Source: Oasisia sp. SBJ-2009 (Eukaryota; Annelida; Polychaeta; Sabellida; Siboglinidae). Taken from it: a stretch of 64,000 bases of DNA. Below the pieces are notes generated by a model. The model made no database searches and was not told the origin of the DNA. It saw only the letters and a program-made list of their open reading frames with translations. The DNA lies in assembly GCA_964017155.1 (NCBI GenBank), contig OZ024862.1:45147462-45211461 (forward strand). Direction: 5' to 3'. Positions within the stretch are counted from its first letter, which is position 1. Every line of letters starts with the position of its first letter. Shown piece after piece: positions 1 to 12,246 of this stretch. The position numbers and the translations under genes were made by a program.

Positions 1-34
1 TTGCTTTATGTGTGCTTAGATGGAGGCCTAGAAA

Positions 35-136
35 TGGCTAAAGAAAATTTCATTTGGCTAAAGTCAAGATATATCTGACCTTTACTAGTCAAATTGACTA
101 AACAGATGTAGGCCCAGTGGCAGTGCTAGCCTAGTG
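35..136 (+). repeat. Dispersed 'ggctaaag' repeat, copy 1
   Basis: A block of about 100 bp contains TTTGGCTAAAG, CTGACCTTTA and a terminal CTAGCCTAGTGGTT. Related blocks occur near 25308-25400, 60361-60450 and 60652-60757. The CTAGCCTAGTGGTT end resembles a tRNA A-box, so a SINE remnant is possible. That origin is inference. Confidence 0.5.
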
Positions 137-245
137 GTTGCACGGGCGTCGATCGGTGGGGGACGGGGGGACGCGTCCCCCCCCCCCACTTTTCAGGGCG
201 GGGGGCAGCATAGGAATTGTCCCCCCCCCCCACTTTTCATTTCAG
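137..245. repeat. C/G-run repeat with self-complementary core
   Basis: The sequence contains CGATCGGTGGGGGACGG, a G-run to C-run palindrome around ACGCGT, then two poly-C tracts each followed by ACTTTTCA. It recurs in direct orientation at about 60758-60865 and in inverted orientation at 5153-5222. It may be the terminal repeat of a DNA element or an independent small repeat. Confidence 0.55.
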
Positions 246-713
246 AAACATTGCGAGGCATATAGCCTGACTCAACACTCCTCTCTCTTAAATGCCGCTA
301 CATAGGACTAGCTAGACAATAAACTCGCGATATGAAGTTCGGCAAAGTTATTTATCGCAAATTTACACGAGGCAAACAAGTTTTAAGGCATGTTTTGCTG
401 TCAGTGCGCCATAATCCGTGATAGTTATTTAAACAAACGTAATAGTTTAATGTATTGAACGAAATTTTAGACAACTCTTCACAGTAGTCATCATAGAAGA
501 GTTATCGAACAGCCCGTGGCATTTATACCAAAAACGCTTTGTTATTTCGCTGCACATTGATGATTTTAAATTTGTCGCTCAGAAAGGCCAATCGGAAAGT
601 TTATAACTACCGGAAAAAGTCATAATTAATATCAATGCATGTATTACACCAGATTAATAATATATTCAGGGTCATTAGAGATTTCAATTAAGACATACAT
701 TTGAATTAATTAC

Positions 714-3700
714 CTGTAGGGACCTGTCCACTGCGGCCCAAACTTGCCACCCCTTCTGCCCTGATTCCTCATATTCTTGCGGAGTACAAGGTCACCGACG
801 TTGAAGTTGAAGACCTTCACTCCTGCTGTCCGTCGTCTAGCATACTCTGCCTTCTGTTGCTCCTGCGCAGCATGGACATTTGCCTTAACCTGGAACAGTA
901 TACTAGCCAAGTTACCCAGCTATGCCTGTGGAAGATGGAATCCCAGTGTGGCTGTTAGATCAAATGCACAATTTAAGTTAGATCCAGGCAAAACTGATGA
1001 GAAAGAAGAACCTGTTCTTCAATCTATATTATCCAATTATGCACTATGTATGAATAGGTTTCATGCATTAATTGAAACATGGTTGAATATTTATTAGATA
1101 AATAAACATGATTTTTAGAATGAACAACGTTTCAATGAAATGAGTAGTATAGCATTTTGAGCAGACATATGTACCGAATACTATATAACACAAAGAACTA
1201 CGCTGTGCTCTATTCATAGCAAGGTGATTACAAACATCACAACAATTATTATGTCAGGACAGTTGTTAATAAGTTGTACCTACCTTCTCGTGCACCATTG
1301 GGATTTGTTGCACAAGACGCTCCTGGTATGCGTCCACCTCCTCCTCAGTATACCTCGGAATGTCAACATAGGTGTCCATGTCAACAACGTCCATCTATGT
1401 AATAACACAAAAGAGGAAATAGAATGGTCAGTTGAGAATATAAGCTTACTCTTTCATCTGTAATTAAATAACTAAACAACACTATATCGCTATTTGTTAT
1501 AAGGTCGTTTGGTAGATGATACTTCACTGATTAATCAAAGGAAGAGAATGAACACATCAATGTACACACTATACTAATAGTAATGCCACCCTAAAGCATG
1601 TTAACACGTAAACAAATATGCAAAATGTGTAGAAGGAAAGTACTCAACATACACACCATCTTTACATTAGAAACATCATAACTAGCTACACTAAAGGAGA
1701 GTTATGTTATAATCACCTCCATAGGTGGACGTGGATGTCGGTTGAACATTAAGAAGAAAGGTGTACATTTTGTGGAGCGCTGTCTCTGTGTGCGGATACT
1801 GAAGGCCACTTCCTCCAGGTACTCATCCCAGTCCACCTGGTGCTCACTCGCGAGCTTGCTTAGTCTCGTCTTCAGTGTCTGGTTGGTCCTAAAACAGGTT
1901 TAACTTGTTATGTGATCAAAACAGTTCCAGGTATGTACAAAACGGACTGTATTAGTACAGTGTATGCCGATATGCAATTCTAGCAATTGCATACAATGGA
2001 AACACAGACAGAAAACAATTATGGACTTGATAAAAGTCTAAATATTCACAGTAAAATTATGATTATAACATTAATGGGCAACTCATAATCCATGAGCATT
2101 ATTGAACTACTTCAACAAAACTAACATAACTGACTATATGATGTACTGGTAGTGGTAGCACCTTTCATCCAGTCCATTAGTCTGTGGATGATAAGCAGCT
2201 GTTATCATGCATTTTATGTCAAACTTCTTTGCCAGATCATCATTCAACTTGTTGACAAATTCTCTGCCCTGGTTTGTGAGTAGTTGTGTGGGGGCACCAT
2301 ACCTGTAAAACAAAAGGACGTTTTGACATATTTACACATGTTATAATACCTACTTTAGTGAAGAAAAAAAACACTATAAAGTATCAGTGATTCTCACTTG
2401 TCTTAAGATAAATTAAATGTAGCACTACTATAGTTTATATGTATTTAATATCTCCAATCAATGTAGTTGCTTGCTTACTTTGTTCATTTAATCAATGTTT
2501 ACTTTCATTGTAAACATATTTACTATTTACCTACAATTCTACAAGTTCAATTTATCTGGGAAAAGGGTATATCCTGCTGAAATAAACTTAAACATGCAGT
2601 AGTAATCATACCTGTAGATGTAGGTTTTCAGTGCACGTGCCACACACAGACCCGACTTCTGTGTTAACGGAAAGAACTCAACATACTTTGTGAAGTAGTC
2701 GGTGAGGGTAAGAACATACTTCGTTCCAGCCTGTGTCTCTGGTAGTGGATCTACAAACAAAATAACAAAGTACTGTAAACCAAATAGTGACCTTTTTAAA
2801 TTGTCATTACATTTTACTTTCATTAATAATTAACAATTACATCTCTAAAATAATACATTGAATCCAGATAACATTTTGTTCAGAAATAAGCAAGACATGG
2901 GTAAGCTGATGCTTGCGGTGGTAAGTTGAGCCACTCCTTCCAATTACTTCACAAATTGTTTCATCTGAAACAGCAACTGTTATCATCACTATTGCATTTT
3001 AACATTTATTCTGGTAATATCAAAATGTGTCTCCAACCATTGTAAAATGTTCCTAGTTATTTCTTACCCATTGGAAAAGCATACACTTTCATCTTTAAAT
3101 AAATACCTAAACAACACTCTATCGGTGTTTTAATACATCACCATTTGGTATAAGGTCATTTGGTAGATGAGATTTCACTGATTAATCAGATGAAGGGAAT
3201 GAACATATTCATATGTAGATAATATATATATCCATGTTTCCGAAGACCAACAATAGGTATATGTGTATACATTAAAATAAAGCAATACCTATAAGATCCA
3301 TCCCAACCATATGCATAGGTTCAACAATTTTGATTGGGGTCAGTTTTGGTGCCACAGTCTTCAGCTTATCATACTGCTGACAGGTGTCACAATGACCAAT
3401 CTGAATCAAAATCAAATATATAACTTACAGACTATTAAAGATTATGATAGCAGTAAAATTGATGTTATATATTTTGCAGGAGAGTTGGTGAGCTACAATC
3501 TCTCATGGCATTATAACATGGACTGTCAATAGAAATATTTACAGAAAAATACTACTAGAGTTTTTAAATACGCAAACCAGAAACAAATAGCTTTAATCAA
3601 ATACAGATATTTTGTGTGGCAATACTACATGAGATACAAAATCAGAAAAAGCTTATTGTCCTGTTAAAACCAATACATATTTAGCCTGTTCTAATTAATT

Positions 3701-4228
3701 ACATCTGGACATATGCTCTGTGGGCATTAAACATCTGCCAAATGTCACTGCAATTACTTTAACTCAAAGGACTAAACAATATCACTATAACAATTCACAT
3801 TTATTACAATGGTTGTCATAAATGTATGACAACAGTAGTGTATAAATTGTGTTTTAATTTTGCTTTTTATCTATTAAATTATTTGTTATTTGATAACATA
3901 AATTAGTTAATTGTTTAATACATACAGCAACACATAATATTGATGGTTATAATTAATATATGGCCAGCCAAATGTTAAAATTGCCAGTTTGCATCACAGT
4001 TGGAATGTTGCGGTTAGAGAAGATAACTTACGTATGCCTGGACATCGTTCTTCACACCTTTCCAGTAGAACCGCTGGGTTATCTTATCAACAGTGGCATT
4101 AACACCACTGTGACCAGCATGAGGTGCTGAATGCATCTGCCAAAGAATGTTCTGTCTTTCGTTGCGATCTGTCACAATTCGTTGTCGTATGTTTGTGTTC
4201 GGTGGTTTATACACCAAAGCTCCAGTAT
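714..4228 (-). CDS. Spliced gypsy/Ginger-type DDE integrase gene, copy 1 (partial)
   Basis: Seven exons can be placed on the minus strand: 4228-4032, 3400-3289, 2750-2612, 2302-2162, 1888-1717, 1394-1284 and 889-714. Each boundary has AG before and GT after, and the phases join. In order they encode an H2C2 zinc-binding domain (HAGH, then CDTC across an intron), the DDE core (MDLI, then DYFTK, then TNQGREF, then YHPQTNG..ER) and a GPY motif (WTGPYR). The family is the Ty3/gypsy integrase, including GIN genes and Ginger DNA transposases. Introns argue against an active LTR retrotransposon, because splicing would remove them on reverse transcription. The second catalytic Asp is replaced by Asn (TNQG where SDQG is usual), so this copy is probably catalytically dead. 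No LTR, RT or RNase H domain is visible. The gene is incomplete at both ends; whether it is a host gene or a transposon is open. Confidence 0.75.
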
Positions 4229-4669
4229 CTAAAAAATATTATTTATAAAAGTACAGTAATGCAAGTGAAACAATATTTAATAACACAGAGTATGACAACA
4301 TGGGTGTATGTCAACAATAATTATTTTATCTCAGAAAATTGCATTAATTAATAATGTTGGAATATAATAATTGTCAAATCTTGTTTTGTTCCAAAACAGC
4401 AAAGAATATATATGATAATTTCCTTCAAAGTCATTAAACACACACATATATATATAAATAAATTAAATATATATGTAAATACATAAATGTATATACATAT
4501 ATATAATTGGTCCACACATGTTATATATACATTTATGTCTATGTTTACATATATATATTTAATTTATATATATGTGTGTATATAACATAGTTACATATGG
4601 GGACCAATTGATATATATGTATATACATTTATATATATGTATTTATAAATACTTACATACAGATTATTT

Positions 4670-4670
<1 letters not shown>

Positions 4671-4725
<55 letters not shown>
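4671..4725. repeat. (TA)n microsatellite
   Basis: Almost uninterrupted TA dinucleotides with one C interruption. The flanking 4440-4640 is also alternating A/T-rich and partly palindromic. Confidence 0.9.
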
Positions 4726-5152
4726 ATCTGACATGCATAATTATAACATTGTTTTTAGTATATTATATAATCATTTCTTATTGGTCTATTACTAATTGTA
4801 AATTAAACAAAGGTGTAAAAGTACGCTATTTAAAATTGTAATATAGGTTACGTGTATTTGAGTATTGTGACTGTAAAAAACGTTTATGATCAACACAACG
4901 TTATGATTGTTTGGTCAAATCCTTAATTAAAGCACAGATAACAGACTCGAAATTCAAGAATCCAGCAGGCTGCCTATTAATATAAAGTTGGGTTATCTGT
5001 TCAACCAAGCAATTTATCTAGTCGGTTTTCCTCTGGGTAGTGGGAATTTCATATCATCAGTTTATTATTTTTAGCTACTAGACTTATGTAGGGGCTTATG
5101 AGATAGGTTAGAGGGAGACATTTTTTCTGGACTGAAGAAGTGAAGGGGACAT

Positions 5153-5222
5153 TTCCTATGCAGTCCCACTCAAGCTAAAAAATGGGGGGACACGTCACCC
5201 TCATCCCACACCGATCAATGCC
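5153..5222. repeat. Inverted copy of the C/G-run repeat
   Basis: The reverse complement matches 137-245 in order: a GGGGACA..CCTATGC block, a G-run, ACACGTCA (for ACGCGTCC) and CACCGATC..TGCCC. It is more diverged than the copy at 60.8 kb and lies about 5 kb away in inverted orientation, bracketing the integrase exons. Confidence 0.55.
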
Positions 5223-5511
5223 CATGCATGCTGCCATGGTGTACCATGCACAAGAGGTATTTGTAATCTGTTAGTATAACATATTCCACCATACAGGACG
5301 AAAACCCTCTTTTGGGTATCCCATTAAATGCTTATATTAATAATAGTAAATAGTATATAACTTCTATTGTGCCTAAATCCTTAGAAATCATGCTGAGAGG
5401 CATATCCATGCAAAATAGTTGGTCAATATCAAAATCGATAAGACGCATATAATTTGTAAACAGATATATGTATACGCCAGGGAGCTATGGTGGTTATGAA
5501 GGCGGGAATTT

Positions 5512-6380
5512 AACATTCCATGTCAAATCAATCACTCAAATCATCACCCGTCTCCAATTTTGAGGAAATTTAGTACAGTTGTTGGCTTATGCGAGAATAT
5601 GAAAATTAAAAATTAAATAAAAATCTAGGTCAAGTATCATTGAAGATATAGGTCACTGAACATTGACCCAAATCGCATAATGACTGCTACATTAATGCCT
5701 GTAACTCGGCTATTAATAAAGCCAGAGAAACAATCAATATACCATTGGAAAGCCAATAAACATGCACACATAATTATTATAAAATTTAAACATTAGTGTA
5801 AATAAGAATGTTGTAATTTTTGAAATTTGACCTTTGACCTCAGATACTCAGAACAGATTTTGCAAATATTTTTTTATACAGTTATACAGTGCTATCCTGG
5901 TGCAATTTATCATCCATGGGTGTACTTAATTTAATGTATCTCTGAAACTTATTATTTGCCCTCTGCACCACTCTAATATTTTCAGGGACTCTTCTGCAAT
6001 AGTATCGGATATTGTGTACAAAATATTTAAAAAATCAGAGGATACATTTTTGGGTATCTGACGTCAAAAGTCAAATTTCAAAAATTACAACATTTTTATT
6101 TATACTATTGTTTTAATTTTATGAAAATTATATGCACATGTGTATTAGCTTTCCTCTAGCTTGATTGATAGCAGAGTTACAGGCATTACTGTAGTGGTCA
6201 GAATGCGATTTGGGTCAAAGTTCAGTGACCTATATCTTCAATGATACTTGACCTAGATTTGTATTTCATTTTATTTATACTCATGTGAATCAACAACTGT
6301 ACTAAATTTCATTAAATTTGGAGTCGGGTGATGCACAAATGGCCAAAAAGTGATTGATTTGACTGGAATGACCTAATGAC
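5512..6380. mobile_element. Long-inverted-repeat (foldback/MITE-like) element
   Basis: Two arms of about 340 bp (roughly 5515-5860 and 6035-6370) are inverted copies of each other. Shared blocks include TCAAATCAATCAC, TAGTACAGTTGTTG, GGTCAAGTATCATTGAAG, CCCAAATCGCAT and GGCATTA..GTAACTC. A 7-bp direct repeat GGAATTT flanks the pair at 5505-5511 and 6381-6387 and may be the target-site duplication. No transposase reading frame is present, so it would be non-autonomous. The superfamily is not assigned. Confidence 0.7.
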
Positions 6381-6387
6381 GGAATTT

Positions 6388-8680
6388 GGCTTCAGTTGTT
6401 ACTGATCTGATACAACTTTCACCTGAATATCAGCATAATTACAAGGGTAAATGCAATGTTTCGGTCAATAAGCCCATACCAGGGGTATTTGTGCACAAAC
6501 GCATACCAGTTGGAATTGAACCAACTACTGAAACCGAAACATTAGTATTTACCCTTAATTACAAAGCCAATTTATAAAATCAATTGATAAATCCACATGA
6601 CAAGTTAATTATCTTGATAAAACTACAATATTTGGTGAATGCATGTCAGCTTCTCTCTTGGATCCCCAATGTCCAAGCTGGTGAACAGTACTGGTGACTT
6701 ACAACAGGTAGAAGATGTAATGAAGAAACAAGTTAACAACTACATATGTTCTCATAAGGAAGTCCAACAGACAATGAAACAACAAGTTGTTAAAATAAGA
6801 ACATTCACAACATAGCATTTTCATTCCTTCATTATTAAACCAATAAACACACTCATTTTTTCACGATTTCACAACACAATTACCAATAACAGTTTTCTGT
6901 TTTTAATAGGTGAAACATACATCCATGCAAAGAAGACAAAATTATTAATCTGTTCATGACATTATATTTAATAAAGTATTTACTAATGCAGTGTCTGGTT
7001 TTGAACAGGGTTGGTGGGGGGGGGCAAGTACTTGTTAGTACTACTAGTATTCGTGGTTAACCGAGAACAAGCTATTGTTGTCCATCTGCTCAAGGTCAGC
7101 CTGCCTTTGCGTTGTTCAACCTGTTGATGGTTTGCCTTGTCCACCCTTGCCTAGAGAAACAGACATAACAAAATTTAATACAAGAACCCACATCATTAAG
7201 CCTCCTAAGCATACTAATCTGCAAATGGTATTATGTAAAGTCAACATCAAACAATATGATGAAATGCAATTGTCTGTTATACAATGTACTGACTACACTC
7301 TTTGTTTGCGCCTTCTACATAAACTAGCAATGTTAGGGATAATACGAACTACAGCAACAAAAATAAGACAGCTAGCAATTATAAACATATTTTAGCTATG
7401 CTGTATTGGTATGGTAGATAGGGCTTATTATAAATTATTATGTTAGGAATTAATTAGTGAGTAGGTGTTTAGACCAGTGATGAGTTAAGTAGTGGTAGAG
7501 AAACCAGAAACCACATGTCAATAATTAGCAGTAGCCTAGTCAGTGTCTTTGTCTTTAAGTATGTTTGGTGGAAATATGAAGACCCCCAAACCACATATTA
7601 ATCCTTACCAATAGCCTAGTTGATGTCTTTGTCTTTGTGTATGCTCGGCGGGAATTATTGGTTAATTTGAATGTGTAGTCAGGCTAGCTTAGATATAGAA
7701 GATTGTGAAAATAAAGTTGAGGGAGTTGGTCAGCAGGAGCTGAGCATGCTGGGTGTCTGTCTGTGTGTAATAACACTAAAAAGTATTGTGTTATAACTGG
7801 CTGAACATCTATGTAGATGTGACTAGCTCAGTGGGCCGTAATTTGAGGATATAAAGTGGATTGTAGTATTTAATCTTGATTGGACTTGTTTTAATTGGTA
7901 CCTCCCCTCTTGGCACTGTATATCTATGTCATTAACATGGCTGTGCATCTCTATTACTACCCTATATTGGACATATGTGTTTTCTATTAACCCCAGTGAA
8001 ACCCAGCAGGTCAGGTGATCATTAATATTATTTTGTCTGGCCCCAGTGGGGCATGCACTAGATAGTGAATACATCCAGTTCATACTTTGTCACAGTTTGT
8101 TAACCCTAAGTTACCAACTTAATTATACAATGTCAATGTAATATTATGCTGACATGGTACATCGTGAATACTTAACAAACTACAATTAATTAATGGTTAC
8201 AGATAAAGTCATACCTATATCCGTGAGCTGAGAGTGACAATAAAACTTGTCATAATACTAAATATTAACTAACACTAGTTGTGAGAATGTTGACACTATC
8301 CAGTGATACCCAATTCCTTTGTACGACATATCATAGTACGATGATAGCAAGAACACAATTTTGGGGTAATAATTTGTGACACTCACCAGTATAAGCCTTA
8401 AGGTGTCTTGCTCAAGTCGCATCAAACTTTCAAAGCAACAGAGACATATATAACAGCATCTCACATAACCACTGTGTACTGCAACCTTGTGATGAACAAA
8501 ATGTTATAGTCCGTGTTAGCTGTCACATTCATTCACTAACGTTATGAGTATGACTAAGTTATGCAAATAAGTTTAAAGTGGTAAACTGGAAAGTATATGT
8601 TTCGACAATAAAATTGCCACCAAGGTTGGTATATAAATACATTACATTTTTCCTGGTCACACAGTGTAGACAAGCTACAC
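6388..8680. other. Non-coding stretch without supported gene
   Basis: No exon is convincing. A short inverted repeat lies at 6438-6562. A single splice-acceptor-like site at about 7156 (minus strand, pyrimidine tract then CTCTAG) precedes about 90 nt of open frame (7155-7065) with coiled-coil-like composition. It could be an upstream exon of the integrase gene, but there is no homology to back it. The rest is AT-rich. Confidence 0.4.
6438..6562. repeat. Short inverted repeat (hairpin)
   Basis: AAGGGTAAAT..AATGTTTCGGT at about 6442-6467 is matched by its reverse complement ACCGAAACATT..ATTTACCCTT at about 6530-6556, with a loop of about 60 bp. It could be a MITE end pair or a structured insertion. 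Confidence 0.5.
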
Positions 8681-8682
8681 GA

Positions 8683-8825
8683 TTTTAGAGAGCAAGCATA
8701 TTTTGCAACATCTGCATTTATACTGGTTTATATTACTGTAAGTACATCACTGCAACGATTTCTTTAACAACAATCATGGAATTTAAGATTTAGCACACTG
8801 ATACACTGTGAAAGTGAAACAAATT
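8683..8825 (+). repeat. Direct repeat flanking the LINE block, left copy
   Basis: Shares TTTTAGAGAGCAAGCATAT, TTGCAACATCTGCAT, GTACATCACT and AACAACAATCATGGAATT with 16290-16440. The two copies bracket the two LINEs at 8.8-16.1 kb. Confidence 0.65.
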
Positions 8826-9069
8826 TAGTTGTACTCCATTATAATATAATAATAAGGTTTATTTCAGACAAGACGTCCATATATTTATACATAAAATACA
8901 ATTAAAAAAATTGAAAAGTACAATACATATAATACAATCAAAGCAATGAGATCAACGTAAAAATATAAGTGTAAAATTAAAAAAGTTATGTTTAAATATA
9001 TGAGGAAATGAATTAAATAAGTTGTAAAAATAAATATTAAAACAAACTGATTCAAAAATAAATACAATA

Positions 9070-12053
9070 CTAAAGACATGTGTACAATAACGACCTCCAG
9101 TATGAGTACATATGGCTCTTAAAATGAATATCGGTGTGAAGGTAATTAATAAAAAGGATATTATCTGACTGATGAAGACGACATAAAAGACTGAATATTG
9201 ATGAACGAATGCGTTCATTGAAGGATTTAATATAGTTGGTGGCAAACATAAAACTTGCACTACATCTTGAGGGTAAGTTTAGTAAAATTCTGAGGCTATT
9301 ATTGTATGCGACAGTAATGCTTTTGAGGCTATATTTTTTTAATTTGCACCAAACACTAGAAGTATACATAGGAGCACAGTATGCTTGAAATAAAATAATT
9401 TTGGTGGAAATATTACAAAGACAAAATTTTCGAGCTAATACATTGGCTTGGGCATAAAGGCTATTTTTTGTCTGGCTATGTCGTCATCATCAGTCAGGTT
9501 ATTGTTGATTATATGACCAAGATATTTACATTTTGTAGTATAAGGTAATGGATGGTTATCGAGATGGATACAATGAAAATGTTTCCTGTCCTGGGGTTTG
9601 TTGTCAATAACCATACAAAAGGACTTCTTGGCATTATAAGTAATATTGAACAATTCGCCATACTTGGCACAACAATCAGTAAGTTTTCTCAAACCAGCAA
9701 CACTGGGAGAAAAAATATAGAGGTCATCAGCATACATCAAGTGGTTGATTAAGGTGCCAGCATAAAGACAACCAATATATAATTTGTTTAGATTAACGCT
9801 TAAGTCGTCCATGTACACATTGAAAAGATGGGGGGAAAGGATTCAACCCTGTTTAACACCATTGGAAACAGTAAAAAAGCTAGAAAATCCCTGACACCAT
9901 ATGATGGTAAATTGTTGGGTACCGTACCAGTGGCATAGAATGCGTACAATAAAAGCTGGACAGCCACGATCAATTAATTTACCAAATAGCTTGTTGTGGT
10001 TAACTTTGTCGAAGGCTTTGGAGGCATCCAACATAGTAACATACATAGAAGACCCATTAGCAATATAGTTTCGAAAAAGTTCTTTTAACAGAAATATGAG
10101 CATCTCAGTAGAGTGATGCTTTTTAAATCCAAATTGATTGTCACATGTAATGAGAAATGGGATAGCCCTGGATAATATTAATGATTCAAATAGTTTGCTA
10201 GCTACTGTGGCAAGGGCAATGGGCCTATAGTTATTATTGTCTGACAAATCACCAGATTTATTTTTAATGATAGGAGCTATGATTGTTGTCATCATAGTAT
10301 CAGGTAACCATGTAAAACCATGTATTAACAGACTGCTATACAACAAAGACATAAGAATATGTAGTTTTTCGTTAGCATACTTAAAATGTCCATTACTCAT
10401 ATGGTCATAGCCACAGGCTTTACCAACAGGCATAGCAATTATTAATTCTTGTAGTTCTTTAACTTTAACAACCATGTTGTCGCAAAGTTGAATATTGCTA
10501 CAATACATGTCAATCTTATGAATGTGAACAGTAGACTCGGGTACAGAGTTAAGCAGTGATTGGTAATGATGAAGCCACATATTTCTGACGATTTCAGCAC
10601 CACAGGCACCTCCAACATTACTGGGGTTAGGTAACCTGGCATTGTTTGCTTGTTTGATGCCCTTCCAAAAGTTTTTAAAATCATGGCTGCTCAGATTGGA
10701 AGCAAGTCGCTCGGCTTTAAGAGATTCAGCATTGTTTTCGCAATGTCTTTTGTTGCGTTTAAACTGGGCACGTTTAATTTTCATTAAGTCATACAAAGAA
10801 CCATGTCTCGGACTCCCAGCAGACCGCCAGATGAGAAAAGTTTCTCTGGCAGCTTGATGAGAGTCCCTGACCAGGTCGTTCCAACCAGGAACATTGAATT
10901 TTCGGGATGTGTTATACGTTTTAGTAGGAATGACATCGGAAGCATCCGTAAGAGAATGTATGATATCATTATAAAATTTGCACAAGAGCAGCTGATGGGC
11001 TACATCATGGCAGTTAGGATTGGTACAACTTAGAGCAGCATGTGGTACGTCAATGCCGGATAAAAGAGAACCAGAATTGTTGTAATAGTTGAGAAGGTCA
11101 TGGGAGGAAGCACAATCCCACATGGGACTGGGCTTACAAGTTTGTTGCGTAGTGGATGATTCAGAAGTGGGTAGTAATTTGATAGAAATGGTAAACGATA
11201 GAGGAAAATGATCCGAAGAGACACAGTCATAATTAATTACCATATCAGAGACAGATGAGTGACTGGAGTGGGTGCAAAGCACATGATCCAGCCAGCTCCT
11301 AGAGCCATGGCCGTCACTAACATATGTAAACGAATCGGGGGGAAGATACTTAATGTCACTTGGGATAAAGTGGCATTCACTAATAAAAGAATTTAGAAAT
11401 GCTGAAAATAAGCTGGTCTTGATTAAATCAGCATTAAAGTCTCCAACAATAAAAATATTACTTGAATCAAATGAGTCAGTTATGGCTGTGATCTTGCCTA
11501 AAATAGCTTGATATTCATCAACATTAGCATCGCTCTGATATGGTAGATATACATTAAGAACAAAAATGGTGGCATTAAAAGTAGTGATTTTTAGACCAAG
11601 AAGTCTTTTCTCATCGTCATAAACCAAAATTTCGATGGATGGGTCAAGTGATCTTCGCCATAAAAAAAACAAAGACCACCATGAGGACGACCACTGAAGC
11701 CATCACCATAATCGATGGAGCTAATGCCCCTAGCACTGAAGTCAGAGTGCAAAGAATTAATATATGAAAGGCTCTGTTTGGGAAGCCAATGTTCTTGCAC
11801 AGCAAGTATATCACATGCAGTTAAAATCAAGTGAACTGTTCCGTATGCTTCTCGCATTAAAGGAAGCAATACGTATACGACAGTCTATAGGTGTGTCGAA
11901 TATTAGCTGTGTTGTGTTTCCATGGAGGAAAGTATCGACCAATCTTAGTGCCAACTGGCCAAAGGTTGGCGTCATAGAGAGTGTTCGGTCTGCCAATGTC
12001 GACACACAGTTTGAAAGAGGCGTAGTAGTTGTGAGTTGATGGAATGCGTTCAC
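9070..12053 (-). pseudogene. LINE ORF2: endonuclease plus reverse transcriptase, frameshifted
   Basis: Successive frames give an AP-like endonuclease (IASFNARSIR, then ILAVQEHWL, then IFIVGDFNADL, then SSDHFPLSF) and a reverse transcriptase (DNNNYRPIALATVASK, DASKAFDKVNH, SNGVKQG, then YADDLYIF), followed by a C-terminal region to about 9070. Main segments are 12053-11811, 11869-11591, 11672-9843, 9818-9435 and 9369-9070. At least four frame changes separate them, so it cannot make an intact enzyme. The largest open piece is 609 codons. Confidence 0.85.
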
Positions 12054-12246
12054 AGGTGCACTTCATCTTCAAGTTAGAAGACACATATGTAGAGACGTCC
12101 ACACATGATGTGTCGGTATGAAAACCGGTTAAAAAGTAATCCGCCGAAACAAGTCGAGTGGGAGCACATTTGAGTCCACACTTGACGGACGATTTTCCAG
12201 TGGTCATTTGATGCGTTTTGTGTTGCTTAACACTAACAGATGACAC
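11857..12246 (-). pseudogene. LINE ORF1 C-terminal domain, shifted frame
   Basis: 129 codons in another frame directly after the ORF1 body. Residues such as KMKCTCER..YASFKLCVDIG and LYDANLWPVG..IGRYFPP resemble the RNA-binding C-terminal domain of ORF1 proteins in many invertebrate LINEs. The remaining 17 codons appear to be read-through. Confidence 0.55.

Larger units (their letters stand above)
1..713. other. Non-coding flank of the integrase gene
   Basis: No supported coding exon is visible here. The stretch holds a diverged dispersed repeat (about 35-136) and a C/G-run repeat (about 137-245), then AT-rich sequence. The whole stretch recurs at 60622-61340. Any integrase exon after the GPY motif is either missing or lies to the left of the window. 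Confidence 0.6.
4229..5511. other. AT-rich non-coding stretch
   Basis: No exon can be supported. It holds (TA)-rich palindromic sequence at about 4440-4640, a (TA)n array at 4671-4725 and, near 5153-5222, an inverted diverged copy of the C/G-run repeat at 137-245. Confidence 0.6.

Noticed and set aside
714..4228. An ordinary Ty3/gypsy LTR retrotransposon
   Set aside because: Introns with intact splice sites, no LTRs, and no gag, protease, RT or RNase H frames in the visible 5 kb.
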